Origin: Alphaproteobacteria bacterium
GTDB lineage: Bacteria > Pseudomonadota > Alphaproteobacteria > Caulobacterales > Caulobacteraceae
Reading direction: 5' to 3'
NCBI GenBank assembly: GCA_018826515.1
Contig: JAHKAM010000031.1
Coordinates: 1-64,000, forward strand
Length of the DNA: 64,000 bases
Shown here: one piece after another, positions 15,650-25,120 of the stretch
Layout of the letters: each line of letters begins with the position of its first letter
Numbering within the stretch: position 1 is the first letter of the stretch
Translations under genes and position numbers: made by a program
Notes under the pieces: model-generated
Seen by the model: the letters and a program-made list of their open reading frames with translations, nothing else
What the model was told of the DNA's origin: nothing
Database searches by the model: none

Positions 15650-15674
15650 ATCAGGTCTCCTCGCCTGGCTCTGC

Positions 15675-16010
15675 CTAGGCCGGCTCGACCGCGGCGCCCG
15701 GCCAGCGGAGGACTTCGACCGCCTCAAGGGTTACCGGGCCGAGGTGTTCCAGATCCGACAGCGTTTCCAGAAACGCCCGAAGCCTGGACTCCTGATCGAG
15801 CAGTTCGATGATCAGGGCCTGGTCGTCGTCCAGCAAATGGCGGCGATGGAGATGCGGGGTGTGGCCAAAGCCGACCAGGGCCCGCAGCACGGTGGCCCCG
15901 GCGACGCCGGCCGACCGCGCGCGTTCGGTGACGATCTCGAAGACCTTGCGGTCCCCGAAATAGGCGGCCTCGTCGGTGTAGAGTCTCATCAGCTTGATGG
16001 GGTCTGGCAT
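15675..16010 (-). CDS. DUF190 PII-like protein
   Basis: 111 residues, beginning LMRLYTDEAAYFGDRKVFEI and followed by GATVLRALVGFG, which are the conserved blocks of DUF190, a PII-like ferredoxin fold that usually binds a small ligand. A strong GGAGG lies 5 bases before the ATG at 16010. DUF190 proteins occur beside ion channels and efflux genes; here it sits between czcA and the shortened CDF gene, so a role in sensing metal or nucleotide state of the exporter is plausible but not shown. Confidence 0.8.
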   Translation of the reverse strand: MPDPIKLMRLYTDEAAYFGDRKVFEIVTERARSAGVAGATVLRALVGFGHTPHLHRRHLLDDDQALIIELLDQESRLRAFLETLSDLEHLGPVTLEAVEVLRWPGAAVEPA

Positions 16011-16032
16011 GGATGCCTCCTGGGTGGGGGAT

Positions 16033-16057
16033 CCCCGCCGCCGATACGACGGCGGGG
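16033..16057 (-). terminator. Hairpin between czcA and DUF190
   Basis: An 8-bp stem, CCCCGCCG paired with CGGCGGGG across a 9-base loop, in the 55-base gap. There is no T run on either strand, so it may reduce rather than stop read-through from czcA to the downstream genes, or protect the 3' end of the czc mRNA. Confidence 0.45.
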
Positions 16058-16065
16058 ACTTGGGA

Positions 16066-19000
16066 CTATTCCGCCGGAGCCGGCTCCGCGGCCGGCGCGT
16101 CGGTGGGTGTGGACCGCCGACCTTCGGTCAGACCCAAGACCAGCCGGCTCATCGCCGGCAGGACCAGGAGCGTCAGCAGGGTCGCCGTGATCAGGCCGCC
16201 GATCACCACCATGGCCAGAGGCTTCTGCACCTCGGCCCCGGTGCCGTGAGCCAGGGCCATGGGCACGAAGCCGATGGCCGGGACCAGGCCGGTCATGATC
16301 ACCGGCCTCACCCGCTCCATGCAGCCCTCGATGATGGACCGGGAGAGCTCCATCCCGTCATCGAGCCGTTGCCGGATCGAGGACATGACCACCAGACCGT
16401 TCAGCACCGCCACGCCCGCCAGGCAGATGAAGCCCACGGCCGCCGAGACCGAGAAGGAGATGCCGGTGAGGGCCAGGGCGAAGACCCCGCCCGCAAGCCC
16501 CAGGGGCACGGTCAGGAAGACCGCCACGGCCCGCCCGAACGTGCCGACGGCCAGGAACAGCACCGCGAAGATGGCCAGGAAGCAGATCGGCACCACCAGC
16601 GACAAGCGATCCGAGGCCGCCTTGAGGTTCTGGAACTGGCCGCCCCATTCGATCCAGGCTCCCGCCGGCAGGGCGATGGCTTCGACCTTGGGCGTGGCCT
16701 CGTTCACGAACGAGCCGACATCACGACCGCGGACGTTGGCCTGGACAACGACCCGGCGCTTGCCGTTTTCGCGACTGATCTGGTTCAGCCCCTCGGCGAA
16801 GCGGAACGAGGCGACCTGGCGCAAGGGAACGGACGCGCGGATGCGGCCCTCCGCTTCCGGCAGCATCACCGGGATGGCTCCCAGGGCGTCCATATCGTGC
16901 CGGCTGGCGCCCGGCACGCGCACCACCACGTCGAAGCGCCGGTCGCCCTCGAACAGCTGACCCGCCTCTCGGCCGCCCATGGCCGCGGCGACCGTATCGG
17001 CCACCTCCTCCACGGTGAGACCGAACCGCGCGATGGCGGCGCGGTCGAAGGTGACGTCGAGGGACGGCGCCCCATCGGTCTGCTCGACCTTGACGTCGGC
17101 CGCGCCCGGGGTCGCGTTCAGCTGGGCCGCGATCTGGTTGGCCGTCGCGGTCAGCTGATCGAGATCGTCGCCGTAGATCTTGATGGCCACGTCGCCCCGC
17201 ACGCCGGCGATCAGCTCGTTGAAGCGCAGTTCGATCGGCTGGCTCAGCTCATAGCCCTGGCCGACCTGGGCGTTGGCCGCGGCCTCCACCCGCTCGATGA
17301 CGTCTTCCTTGGTGTTCACCCCTTCGGGCCACTGGTCCTGTGGCTTCAGGATGATGAAGCCGTCCGAGATGTTGGGCGGCATGGGATCGGTGGCCACTTC
17401 GGCCGTGCCGGTCTTGGAGAACATCAACTCGACTTCGGGTAAGGCGATGATGGCGTTCTCGACGCCGCGCTGCATGCGGATCGACTGCTCCACCGCCGTG
17501 GACGGCACCCGTTGGGAGGCCATGGCGAGGTTGCGTTCGTCCAGGGTGGGGATGAACTCCTGGCCGAGCATGGTGAAAATCACTCCGGCCACGGCGAACA
17601 GGGCCAGACCGCCGCCCACAAAGGGCCAGGGCCGGGCCACGGCCTGACGGAGGACCGGCTCGTACTTCGCCTTGATCCAGCGGATGACGAACACGTCTTT
17701 CTCGGAGACCTTGTTGCGCATCACCAGGGCGACCATCGCCGGGATGAAGGTGATGGACAGGATGAAGGCCGCGATCAGGGCCAGCATCAGGGTGATGGCC
17801 ATGGGCGAGAAGGTCTTGCCCTCGACGCCCTGGAAGGTCAGCAGCGGCGCGAAGACCAGCAGGATGATGGCTTGGCCGTAGACGGTCGGCTTGATCATCT
17901 CCTGGGTGGCGATGGTGGTTTCCTCCAGACGCTCGCGCAGGGTCAGCAGGCGGCCTTCATGGTGCTGCCGCTCGGAAAGCCGTCTCAGGCAGTTCTCGAT
18001 GATGATGACGGAGCCGTCGACGATCAGGCCGAAGTCCAGCGCCCCCAGACTCATCAGGTTTCCCGACACCCCCAGGTAATTCATGCCGATGGCGGTCATG
18101 AAGAAGGAGATCGGGATGATGGCCACCGCGATCAGGGCGGCGCGGACGTTGCCGAGCAGCAGGAACAGGGCGACGGCGACCAGGATCGCCCCCTCGATGA
18201 GGTTGCGCTGGACGGTCGAGATGGTGGCGTTGACCAGCTTGGAGCGATCCAGCACCGGGGTGACCTTGATCCCCGGCGGCAGGGACCGCACGGTCGTCTC
18301 CAGCTGTTCGCCGACCGCGCGCGCCACGGTGCGGCTGTTCTCGCCGATCAGCATCAGGGTGGTGCCGATGACGACCTCGTGGCCGTTCATGGTCGCGCCG
18401 CCGGTGCGTAAGTCTCCCCCGAGACTGACGGTGGCGACATCGCGAACCGCGACGGGCACGCCGCCGCGAGTGGCGACGATAGCTTCCTCGATCTGGCTCA
18501 GACTGCGGATGCGGGCGTCGGCCCGCACCAGATAGGCCTCGCCGCCGCGCTCCACGAAATTGGCGCCGACCGAAAGGTTCGCCGCCTCCAGCCCCTGCGC
18601 CAGCTCACTGTATGAGACGCCGTACTGGGCCAGACGCGTCGGGTCGGGCTCGACCACATACTGCTTCTCGAAGCCGCCGATGGTGTCGACGCCGGCGACG
18701 CCGTCCACCGTGCGCAGCTGCGGCGCGATGATCCAGTCCTGCACGGTCCTAAGGTAGGCGGCGCGGGAGACGTCGTCCGTCAGGCGATCGCCTTCAGGGG
18801 TGAGGAACGACCCGTCAGACTGCCAGCCCGGCTGACCGTTGCGCACCGTCGCGCCGCGGCCGCCCGGATTGGTGTAGTCGATGGCGTACATGAACACTTC
18901 GCCCAGGCCCGTCGTGACGGGCCCGATCTGGGGCTGGACCCCCTCGGGCAGGCTCTCCTGGGCCTGGACGAGGCGTTCGCTGACCTGCTGGCGCGCGAAA

Positions 19001-19311
19001 TAGAGGTCGACGTTCTCCTCGAAGATCACCGTGACCTGTGAGAAGCCGTTGCGCGACAGGGATCGCGTCGATTGCAGGCCGGGGATGCCGGCCATGGCGG
19101 TCTCGACCGGGAAGGTCACCCGCTTTTCGATCTCGACGGGCGAGAGCGAGGCGTCGGAGGTGTTGATCTGCACCTGGTTGTTGGTGATGTCGGGCACGGC
19201 GTCGATCGGCAGCCGGGTCAACTGCCACGCGCCGTAGGTGGAGACGGTCAGCACGAGCGCGATGATCATCCATCGCGCCCGCACCGACAGGGCCATGAGG
19301 TTAGCGATCAT
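16066..19311 (-). CDS. czcA: CzcA-type heavy-metal RND efflux pump
   Basis: 1081 residues, the usual size for the HME-RND family. Helix 4 carries DFGLIVDGSVIIIEN (about residues 424-438), the proton-relay motif of CzcA/CusA pumps for divalent or monovalent metal ions, and the N-terminal LPIDAVPDITNNQVQI is typical of this family. It exports metals such as Co, Zn and Cd across both membranes together with CzcB and CzcC. It starts 3 bases after czcB ends. No further duplication or break is seen. Confidence 0.92.
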   Translation of the reverse strand: MIANLMALSVRARWMIIALVLTVSTYGAWQLTRLPIDAVPDITNNQVQINTSDASLSPVEIEKRVTFPVETAMAGIPGLQSTRSLSRNGFSQVTVIFEENVDLYFARQQVSERLVQAQESLPEGVQPQIGPVTTGLGEVFMYAIDYTNPGGRGATVRNGQPGWQSDGSFLTPEGDRLTDDVSRAAYLRTVQDWIIAPQLRTVDGVAGVDTIGGFEKQYVVEPDPTRLAQYGVSYSELAQGLEAANLSVGANFVERGGEAYLVRADARIRSLSQIEEAIVATRGGVPVAVRDVATVSLGGDLRTGGATMNGHEVVIGTTLMLIGENSRTVARAVGEQLETTVRSLPPGIKVTPVLDRSKLVNATISTVQRNLIEGAILVAVALFLLLGNVRAALIAVAIIPISFFMTAIGMNYLGVSGNLMSLGALDFGLIVDGSVIIIENCLRRLSERQHHEGRLLTLRERLEETTIATQEMIKPTVYGQAIILLVFAPLLTFQGVEGKTFSPMAITLMLALIAAFILSITFIPAMVALVMRNKVSEKDVFVIRWIKAKYEPVLRQAVARPWPFVGGGLALFAVAGVIFTMLGQEFIPTLDERNLAMASQRVPSTAVEQSIRMQRGVENAIIALPEVELMFSKTGTAEVATDPMPPNISDGFIILKPQDQWPEGVNTKEDVIERVEAAANAQVGQGYELSQPIELRFNELIAGVRGDVAIKIYGDDLDQLTATANQIAAQLNATPGAADVKVEQTDGAPSLDVTFDRAAIARFGLTVEEVADTVAAAMGGREAGQLFEGDRRFDVVVRVPGASRHDMDALGAIPVMLPEAEGRIRASVPLRQVASFRFAEGLNQISRENGKRRVVVQANVRGRDVGSFVNEATPKVEAIALPAGAWIEWGGQFQNLKAASDRLSLVVPICFLAIFAVLFLAVGTFGRAVAVFLTVPLGLAGGVFALALTGISFSVSAAVGFICLAGVAVLNGLVVMSSIRQRLDDGMELSRSIIEGCMERVRPVIMTGLVPAIGFVPMALAHGTGAEVQKPLAMVVIGGLITATLLTLLVLPAMSRLVLGLTEGRRSTPTDAPAAEPAPAE

Positions 19312-19314
19312 GGT

Positions 19315-20475
19315 CTAGTGCTCCACTTCGCCTGCGCCCAGCGCGGCCTTCAAAAGAAAGGCGTTGCGGGCCGCGATCGTCTGGCCGGCGCGCAGGCCGG
19401 AGGTAATCTGGGCGCGTCCCGCGCTGCGCTGGCCGACGATGACGGGCGCGGCCGTGAACCCCGTAGCGGTCCTGACGAACACCACGTCGCGGCCCTCGAC
19501 CGTCTGGATGGCTTCCTCGGGCACGGAAAGGCCGCCCGACGTCTGCGCATCGCGCGTGTAGATCCGCGCCGAGACCGCCTGGCCAGGCCGCAGCCCGCCG
19601 ACCCCGGAGAGGCTCAGAATGACGGTGGCGGAGCGGCTTTCGGCATCGACCCCCGGGGTGATCGACCGGACCGTCGCCGGCACCTCCCCCTCCGGCAGAC
19701 TGATGCTGGCGCGGTCGCCGGAGGCGATCCGGGCCGCGTCCTCCGCCGAGACCGCCGCTTCGATCTCGATCTGGCTGGCGTTGGCGACCCGGAACAGTTC
19801 GGTCCCGGCCGTCACGAAGGCCCCGAGGGTGGCGTCCGCCGCCGTCACCCGACCGCTGATCGGACTGACCACACCGGTGCTGCGGCCGTCGCTCGAGACG
19901 CGCGCCGCCGCCGCCGCGGACGAGGTCCGCCGCGATTCCGCCTGGGCCTCGGCCAGGACGGTCTGGGCCGCTTCCAAATCCTGGCGCGCGGTGATCTGGG
20001 CGTCGAACAGCCGCTGTTCGCGCGCCAGCGCCTGACGGGCCGCGGTGAGACGGGCCTGGGCCGCCGAGCGTTCGGCGGCGATGGTCGAGGCCTCGCGGCT
20101 CTCGATCAGGGCCACGGTCTGGCCGGCGCGCACGCTGTCGCCCAGACGCAAGGAGACCCGGCTGATCACGCCGTCGGCGCGGGCCGCTAGCACGGCTTCG
20201 CCCTGCGGGGTTCCAACCACCGTGCCCTGGGCCACGATCTCGGCGCTCAGCGCGCCGCTGCCGACGGGCTCCAGGACGATGCCGGCGGCCTGGATGCGCG
20301 CGGCGTCCATCTCGAGGGCCTCGCCCGCGCCGTGCGCTTCCTCTTCTGCTGCCTGCGCCTCGGGTGCAGCCTCGGGAGCGCGGGTCATGGACCAGCCGGC
20401 GTAACCGCCGCCCAAGATGATCACGGTGGCTGCGGCTCCCGCGAGGAGGCGCTGCTGGTTGGTCAGCTTTTTCAT
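19315..20475 (-). CDS. czcB: Periplasmic adaptor of the Czc efflux system
   Basis: 386 residues with an N-terminal anchor (LLAGAAATVIILGGGYAGW), an acidic Glu/Ala linker, then the lipoyl/hairpin region (two halves of a biotinyl-lipoyl domain around a long alpha-helical hairpin at about 110-180), a beta-barrel and a membrane-proximal domain, as in HlyD-type fusion proteins. It links CzcA to the outer-membrane CzcC. It overlaps czcC by 4 bases and is followed directly by czcA. Confidence 0.9.
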   Translation of the reverse strand: MKKLTNQQRLLAGAAATVIILGGGYAGWSMTRAPEAAPEAQAAEEEAHGAGEALEMDAARIQAAGIVLEPVGSGALSAEIVAQGTVVGTPQGEAVLAARADGVISRVSLRLGDSVRAGQTVALIESREASTIAAERSAAQARLTAARQALAREQRLFDAQITARQDLEAAQTVLAEAQAESRRTSSAAAAARVSSDGRSTGVVSPISGRVTAADATLGAFVTAGTELFRVANASQIEIEAAVSAEDAARIASGDRASISLPEGEVPATVRSITPGVDAESRSATVILSLSGVGGLRPGQAVSARIYTRDAQTSGGLSVPEEAIQTVEGRDVVFVRTATGFTAAPVIVGQRSAGRAQITSGLRAGQTIAARNAFLLKAALGAGEVEH

Positions 20476-21731
20476 TGGGAGGACCCTTCGGTTTCGGTGG
20501 CGCGGGTCAGGGCGGCGACGGCTTGCGCGCGCTCCAGCTCTGCGGTGATCATGTCGGCCTGCAGGGTGTTCAGCGCCTCTTCGGCGTCGAGCACGTCCAG
20601 CAGGGTGAAGCGGCCGGCCGAGAAGCCTTCTCGCGCGATGCGCACGGCCTCCAGCGCCTCGGGTTCGGCCTGGTTTTCCAGGAAGGCGAGGCGGGCCTCG
20701 GCGGTGCGCAGGGCGGCCCGGGCGTCCCGCGTGCGCCGGATCGCCCCGGCCAATGCGGCGTTGCGGCGGGCCTCGGCGCCGGTCCGCTCGGCGTTCGCCG
20801 CGGCGATATTGCCCTGGTTGCGATCGAAGAGGCCGATCGGCATGGACGCGCCGACCACCAGCGCCGTGTCATCCGTACCACGGAACTGACGGGCGCCGAC
20901 GCTGACCGTCACATCGGGGCGCGACAGGGTCCGTTCACGGTCCACGACGGCGATCGAGGTCGCGACCTCCGCCTCGGCCAGACGCACGTCCAGCGCGGTC
21001 GCCGGATCGATGACGGCCTCGGGCGCGGCCCCGGTCCCGGATGCGATCGGCTCGGGCAGATCGTCGCTGCCGCCCCAGAGGGCGGCGAGCGCCCGCTGGG
21101 CCTCCGCATACTCGGCCTCGGCGGCCCGAACACGGCCAACCGCTTCCAAGGCGGAGGTGCGGGCCCTCAGCGCCCGCAGCGGCGGCTCCCGCCCGGCGTC
21201 GACCAGTTCCGTCGCGATGGTCTGGAGATTGTCGGCGCGTACGAACTGTTCGCGGGCGAGTTCGACCCGCCGGCTGTCGGCCCAGGCTTCGGCATAGGCG
21301 TCACGGACCTGCTGCTGCAGGTCCGCGCGCGCCACCGCCAGGCGCAGCCGGGCGGCGTCCACCTCGGCCTGGGCGGCGCGCTCGCGCGCCGGCCGCTTGC
21401 CGCCGAGTTCGAAGCGCTGGCCCACGCTGAGGGTGCTCTCGGCGTCGTCCAGACCCGAGAAGGCGCCAGTGCCGGCGAAATTCTCGACCTCAAGGCCAAG
21501 CTCCGGATTCGGCCGGAAGCCGGCCTGCTGGGCCCGCCCCATGGCGGCGGCCACATCGGCCTCGGCCGAGGCGAGCGTCGGCGATGAGGCCGAGGCGCGG
21601 GTCAGCGCTTCGGCCAGGGTGACGGGTTCGGCGAAGGCTGACCCCGGGGCCAGCATGGCCAGGATCGCCGCGAGGGCGACCGCGGCTCCGCCGGCCGCGA
21701 CGTGCGGCAGACGGCGATTAGGGGATGGCAT
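20472..21731 (-). CDS. czcC: Outer-membrane channel of the Czc efflux system
   Basis: 419 residues: signal peptide ending AFA, then two repeated outer-membrane efflux protein halves rich in Ala/Glu/Arg helices, with LAEALTRASASSPTLASAEADVAAA at the start of the first, as in TolC/CzcC proteins. It forms the trimeric channel of the tripartite pump. The ATG at 21731 lies 55 bases after the CzcI-like gene. It heads the czcCBA run. Confidence 0.9.
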   Translation of the reverse strand: MPSPNRRLPHVAAGGAAVALAAILAMLAPGSAFAEPVTLAEALTRASASSPTLASAEADVAAAMGRAQQAGFRPNPELGLEVENFAGTGAFSGLDDAESTLSVGQRFELGGKRPARERAAQAEVDAARLRLAVARADLQQQVRDAYAEAWADSRRVELAREQFVRADNLQTIATELVDAGREPPLRALRARTSALEAVGRVRAAEAEYAEAQRALAALWGGSDDLPEPIASGTGAAPEAVIDPATALDVRLAEAEVATSIAVVDRERTLSRPDVTVSVGARQFRGTDDTALVVGASMPIGLFDRNQGNIAAANAERTGAEARRNAALAGAIRRTRDARAALRTAEARLAFLENQAEPEALEAVRIAREGFSAGRFTLLDVLDAEEALNTLQADMITAELERAQAVAALTRATETEGSSQ

Positions 21732-21786
21732 AGGTCCTGTTTCCCAGATGGTTGACGTAGAGGGCGCGCGTTCGCGCGCGATCCCG

Positions 21787-22134
21787 TCAGCCTCTGGGGG
21801 GGCGGTCCGGACCTGTGGGTTTGCGCGACGTCAGAGGATCGGCCGGCCGCAGGGGTCCCGGCTCACGATCCTTCAGGGTCGGGGTCAGCGCATCGGGCGT
21901 CTGCGCCGTGGCGACGCCGCCGTGATGGCAATGGCCGTGGGAGCAGATGGCGTGCGGGTCGGACCGGCCGGTGTCATCCGGATCAGACGGCGTGTCCGCG
22001 ACCATCTCCGAGGCGTGGGTCACGGCTTCCGGCGCGCAAGTGGCGGCCTCGACGGCGGAGACCAGGACGAACAGGGCGAAGAACGACGCGAGCAGTGCCG
22101 CCATCCAATCCTGTCTGACCGAGGAAGATCCCAT
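21787..22134 (-). CDS. CzcI-like small exported protein
   Basis: 115 residues with a signal/anchor (MAALLASFFALFVLVSAVEA), a cysteine just after it, and a His-Cys cluster, HAICSHGHCHHGG, near residues 61-73, which suits metal binding. CzcI-like proteins with these properties often precede czcCBA and modulate its induction. The start at 22134 is chosen from several in-frame starts (the next is at 22176); no strong ribosome-binding site decides it. It precedes czcC by 55 bases and follows the CDF exporter. Confidence 0.6.
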   Translation of the reverse strand: MGSSSVRQDWMAALLASFFALFVLVSAVEAATCAPEAVTHASEMVADTPSDPDDTGRSDPHAICSHGHCHHGGVATAQTPDALTPTLKDREPGPLRPADPLTSRKPTGPDRPPRG

Positions 22135-22232
22135 GGGGTCCCATAACACGGTAAGGCGCCACTTCAATCGCGCCATCGTCGCAGGGCGGCTCTGCGCATG
22201 TCGTCTGGCCGTCCGGGCCCGTCCCGCCCGCT

Positions 22233-22883
22233 TCACGCGGCGTCTCGCAGTTCCTGCCGCGACTGGCGGATGATCGACCAGGCCGACTGCAGGAAGATCA
22301 GGGCGAGGACGGCGCCCGCGATCAGGTCCGGCCAGCGCGAGGCGGTCAGCCAGACCAGGCCGCCGGCCGCCGCGACCACAAGGCTTTCGATCAGATCGTT
22401 GCGCGTGCAGAGCCAGACCGAGCGGACGTTGGCGTCGCCATCGCGGTGGCGCACCAGCAGAAGGGCGGCTACGGCGTTGGCGAGGAGGCCGAACAGGCCG
22501 AGGCCGGTGATCACCGTCCCCTCGGGCGGGGCGCCGGACAGGGCCCGCCACACCGCGAAACCGAGAATGAAGACGGCCAGAATCGCCAGGCTCGCGCCCT
22601 TGAGGAGGGCCGCGCCCGAGCGCACCCGGACCGACATGCCGATGGCCCATAGGCTGATGGCGTAGGTCGCGCTGTCGGCGAGGAAGTCGAGGGCGTTGGC
22701 GCCGAGGGCGGCGGAGCCCTGGATCACCGCCCCGCCGGCGACCGCCAGGAAGGCCGCCGCATTGATCGCGATCACGGCCAGAAGGATGCGGCGATAGGCC
22801 GGAGACGCGCCGTCGAACTTCACCGGCGCGGCGCAGCCGCAGCCCGTGGCCGCGGGACGGTCCGAGATCAGGGGTTCGGTCAT
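22233..22883 (-). CDS. CDF-family cation exporter
   Basis: 216 residues and six membrane helices, without the usual C-terminal cytoplasmic domain. Helix 2 has ANALDFLADSATYAISLW with the Asp pair of the CDF transport site, helix 5 has SVWLCTRNDLIESLVV, and an N-terminal CGC sits before helix 1. Such short CDF proteins export Zn, Co or Cd. The start at 22883 (GGAG 7 bases upstream) is preferred to 22919, which would lie upstream of the expected transcription start. It is divergent from the MerR-family gene at 22960 under a MerR-type promoter. Confidence 0.85.
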   Translation of the reverse strand: MTEPLISDRPAATGCGCAAPVKFDGASPAYRRILLAVIAINAAAFLAVAGGAVIQGSAALGANALDFLADSATYAISLWAIGMSVRVRSGAALLKGASLAILAVFILGFAVWRALSGAPPEGTVITGLGLFGLLANAVAALLLVRHRDGDANVRSVWLCTRNDLIESLVVAAAGGLVWLTASRWPDLIAGAVLALIFLQSAWSIIRQSRQELRDAA

Positions 22884-22910
22884 GGCGGCTCCGGCGATCC
22901 TTGGCCGACC

Positions 22911-22941
22911 CTTGTGCATGCTCTAGCCGCTAGAGGATCAA
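22911..22941 (-). promoter_or_regulatory. MerR-type promoter for the CDF exporter
   Basis: On the minus strand: TTGATC as -35 (22936-22941), a 19-base spacer, then CACAAG as a weak -10 (22911-22916). The spacer holds the dyad CTCTAG-CCG-CTAGAG (22921-22935), the same core as at 9051. This fits activation by the regulator encoded divergently at 22960. Confidence 0.7.
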
Positions 22942-22959
22942 GCGCCTATTTTCAGAATC

Positions 22960-23460
22960 ATGCCAGCCCGCCCCGCCCTCTCCTCGCTCCGAACGATCGG
23001 CAAGCTGTCGGCCGCGACGGGCGTCAAGATTCCGACCATCCGGTTCTACGAACAGATCGGCCTCCTGCCCGAGCCGCCCCGGACCGCGAGCGACCGCCGC
23101 CTCTATGACGCCGCCGCCCTGCAGCGCCTATCGTTCATCCGCCATGCGCGCCAGCTGGGCTTCGATCTGGACGCCATCCGGTCCCTGCTCGATCTCTCCG
23201 ATCATCCGGACCGGCCCTGCGGCGAGGCCAACGCCATCGCGGAGCGGCATCTCGTGGATGTCAGCGAGAAGATCGCCCAACTCCAAGCCTTGCGGACAGA
23301 GTTGAAGCGCATGACCGCCGAATGCGCCGGCGGCCGGGTGTCCGCCTGCAAGGTGATCGAGGTGTTGCACGATCATGATCTGTGCGCGGCGGGGCATGAC
23401 CGGACGGAGGGCGGACTCATGACGTCACGTCGGAGGAGCGTCGCCAGGCTCACTCCGTAA
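22960..23460 (+). CDS. MerR-family metal-responsive regulator (Zn/Cd/Pb type)
   Basis: 166 residues. A winged helix (TIGKLSAATGVKIPTIRFYE, about 12-31) is followed by a long coiled dimerisation helix, then a Cys-rich end: Cys87, Cys122, Cys130 and Cys142. The cluster ECAGGRVSACKVIEVLHDHDLC resembles ZntR/CadR/PbrR metal-binding loops rather than mercury MerR. It is divergent from the CDF exporter. A further about 20 residues, rich in Arg, extend beyond the usual family end. It is the likely regulator of the CTCTAG dyad promoters. Confidence 0.86.
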   Translation: MPARPALSSLRTIGKLSAATGVKIPTIRFYEQIGLLPEPPRTASDRRLYDAAALQRLSFIRHARQLGFDLDAIRSLLDLSDHPDRPCGEANAIAERHLVDVSEKIAQLQALRTELKRMTAECAGGRVSACKVIEVLHDHDLCAAGHDRTEGGLMTSRRRSVARLTP

Positions 23461-23493
23461 AACAAGACCGTGTCCGTGACCGTCTGCCAATGT

Positions 23494-25017
23494 CTAGCGG
23501 AACCCACTGATCCAGTCTTCCACTTGCGGTCGCGATCCTGCTGCGGCCCGTTCGAGGCCGACCTTGCCCAGGATCGTCAGATGAGAGCTGGCGGTGTCCG
23601 GATGGCGCGAGAGGTCCATGCAGATCGAGAGCACCGCCTCGTGCAACTCCCCCTTCTGGCACAGGGCAAGCGCGCGGGCCTTGGCCTCATCCACATGCGT
23701 ACCGGCCACAGGGTCCGGCAGCGCGCTCGGCGCCGTGATCGCATTACCGGGCCGGACGAGATGGTTCGCCCAAAGCTCCAGCGCCGCACGCTTCTCCGGC
23801 ACATAGGTGTGCCGGTCGTAGACGCTGGTGACCGCCGCGCCTTCATTGGGCGTATGCCCGAGCACCAGCCCGACGACGAACCGGCTGACGCCGTAGCGCC
23901 CCGTGAGCGCCGTCGCTCCGGATCGCCGGACGTCATGTGGCGACCCCACCGCCAGCTTCCTGCGCGCGCAGGTCCGGGCGAACGCGCGTGTGATGGCGTG
24001 CGGATCCAGGTGCTGGCCCGGAGATCGGGCCGATGGAAAGAGGTAGGGGCTGCCGGGATCAAGCGTCCAGGCGACCTCCAGCACCTCAAGCGCGTCGGTT
24101 CCCAAGGGGACGACGTGCTGATGTTTGGCCTTGGCCCGCTCCGACGGGATGGTCCAAATCTTCGCCGTTCGGTCGAACTCCGTCTTTCGGGCGCCGGCGA
24201 CCTCGTTGCGCCGGGTCAGCGTCAGCATCAACAGCTGGATGGCCAGGCCCATCTCAGGCTCGAGACGGGCATGAATCCCGGCGGTCTTCTCGCCCGGCGC
24301 CCGGCGCACGGACGCTTCGGACGCGGCGTTCCAGAGCGTCTTCAAGGCCGCGTCATCGAACATGCGCTCGCGCGAGGTGAGGGCCAGCGGTCTGGCCAGC
24401 CCGAGCGCTGGATTGGCTTCGATCCGCTCCTCGAGCACGGCGAACCCCAAAACGGCGTGCAGCACCGAGCCGATCGAGGCCACGCTGGCCGCCGCCAGCC
24501 CGCTCTCGGTAACCAGGGTCCGCATGAAGACCTTGATGTCGGCACGCCGGAGTTCCGTGAACGGCCGCGCGCCCAGACGAGGCTGAATGTGGTTTCGCCA
24601 CATCTGACGTTCGTTGCTGAGGGTGACCTCCCGCTTCGGCCGCCGGCGGCCTCCGTGGAGTCCCATCGTGGCCGCCTGCCAGTAGGCCTCGGCGAGTTCG
24701 TCGAGGGTTTCGCCGGTCCGCGCGCGTTCGCGGGCGGCGGCCTTTTCGGCGACAGGATCCCCGCCGTCCACGACCGCGATCCGCAATCCCGCGACCTTCG
24801 ACCGGGCCTCGGCGAGAGAAAGGTCGGGATAGGCGCCCAAGCAAAGACGCCGCCTCGTTCCGTTCGCGGCGACATAGCGGAACTCGAACTGCCTCAACCC
24901 GGTGGGGAAGACGCGAACTCCCAGTCCCGGGCTGCCACCGATCCCGATCTCGTAGACTTTGTCAGCGGGTTTCAGACCCGAGATCTGACGATCTGTGGTA
25001 AGCAGAAGGCGGGCCAC
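23494..25017 (-). CDS. Tyrosine recombinase (integrase) with N-terminal arm-binding domain
   Basis: 507 residues. The N-terminus (GIGGSPGLGVRVFPTG, then GTRRRLCLGAYPDLSLAEAR) is the DUF4102-type arm-binding domain of island integrases. The catalytic domain has Arg (TRRNE, about 268), HDVRR (His-x-x-Arg, about 361-364), GHTPN and a tyrosine in VYDRHTY (about 399-405). The GTG start at 25017 has GAGGAGAG 7 bases before it. Its position at the end of the metal genes beside a tRNA-like fragment marks it as the integrase of the island. It ends convergent with the regulator gene. Confidence 0.9.
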   Translation of the reverse strand: MARLLLTTDRQISGLKPADKVYEIGIGGSPGLGVRVFPTGLRQFEFRYVAANGTRRRLCLGAYPDLSLAEARSKVAGLRIAVVDGGDPVAEKAAARERARTGETLDELAEAYWQAATMGLHGGRRRPKREVTLSNERQMWRNHIQPRLGARPFTELRRADIKVFMRTLVTESGLAAASVASIGSVLHAVLGFAVLEERIEANPALGLARPLALTSRERMFDDAALKTLWNAASEASVRRAPGEKTAGIHARLEPEMGLAIQLLMLTLTRRNEVAGARKTEFDRTAKIWTIPSERAKAKHQHVVPLGTDALEVLEVAWTLDPGSPYLFPSARSPGQHLDPHAITRAFARTCARRKLAVGSPHDVRRSGATALTGRYGVSRFVVGLVLGHTPNEGAAVTSVYDRHTYVPEKRAALELWANHLVRPGNAITAPSALPDPVAGTHVDEAKARALALCQKGELHEAVLSICMDLSRHPDTASSHLTILGKVGLERAAAGSRPQVEDWISGFR

Positions 25018-25120
25018 AATGCGCTCTCCTCGCGCCTGCGCTGCAAATCAAGCGCCTCCCAAACTAGCATTTCCTGGGGCGCTGGTGGGGCGCCAAATGC
25101 AGAATTCTGTGAAAAAGCAA

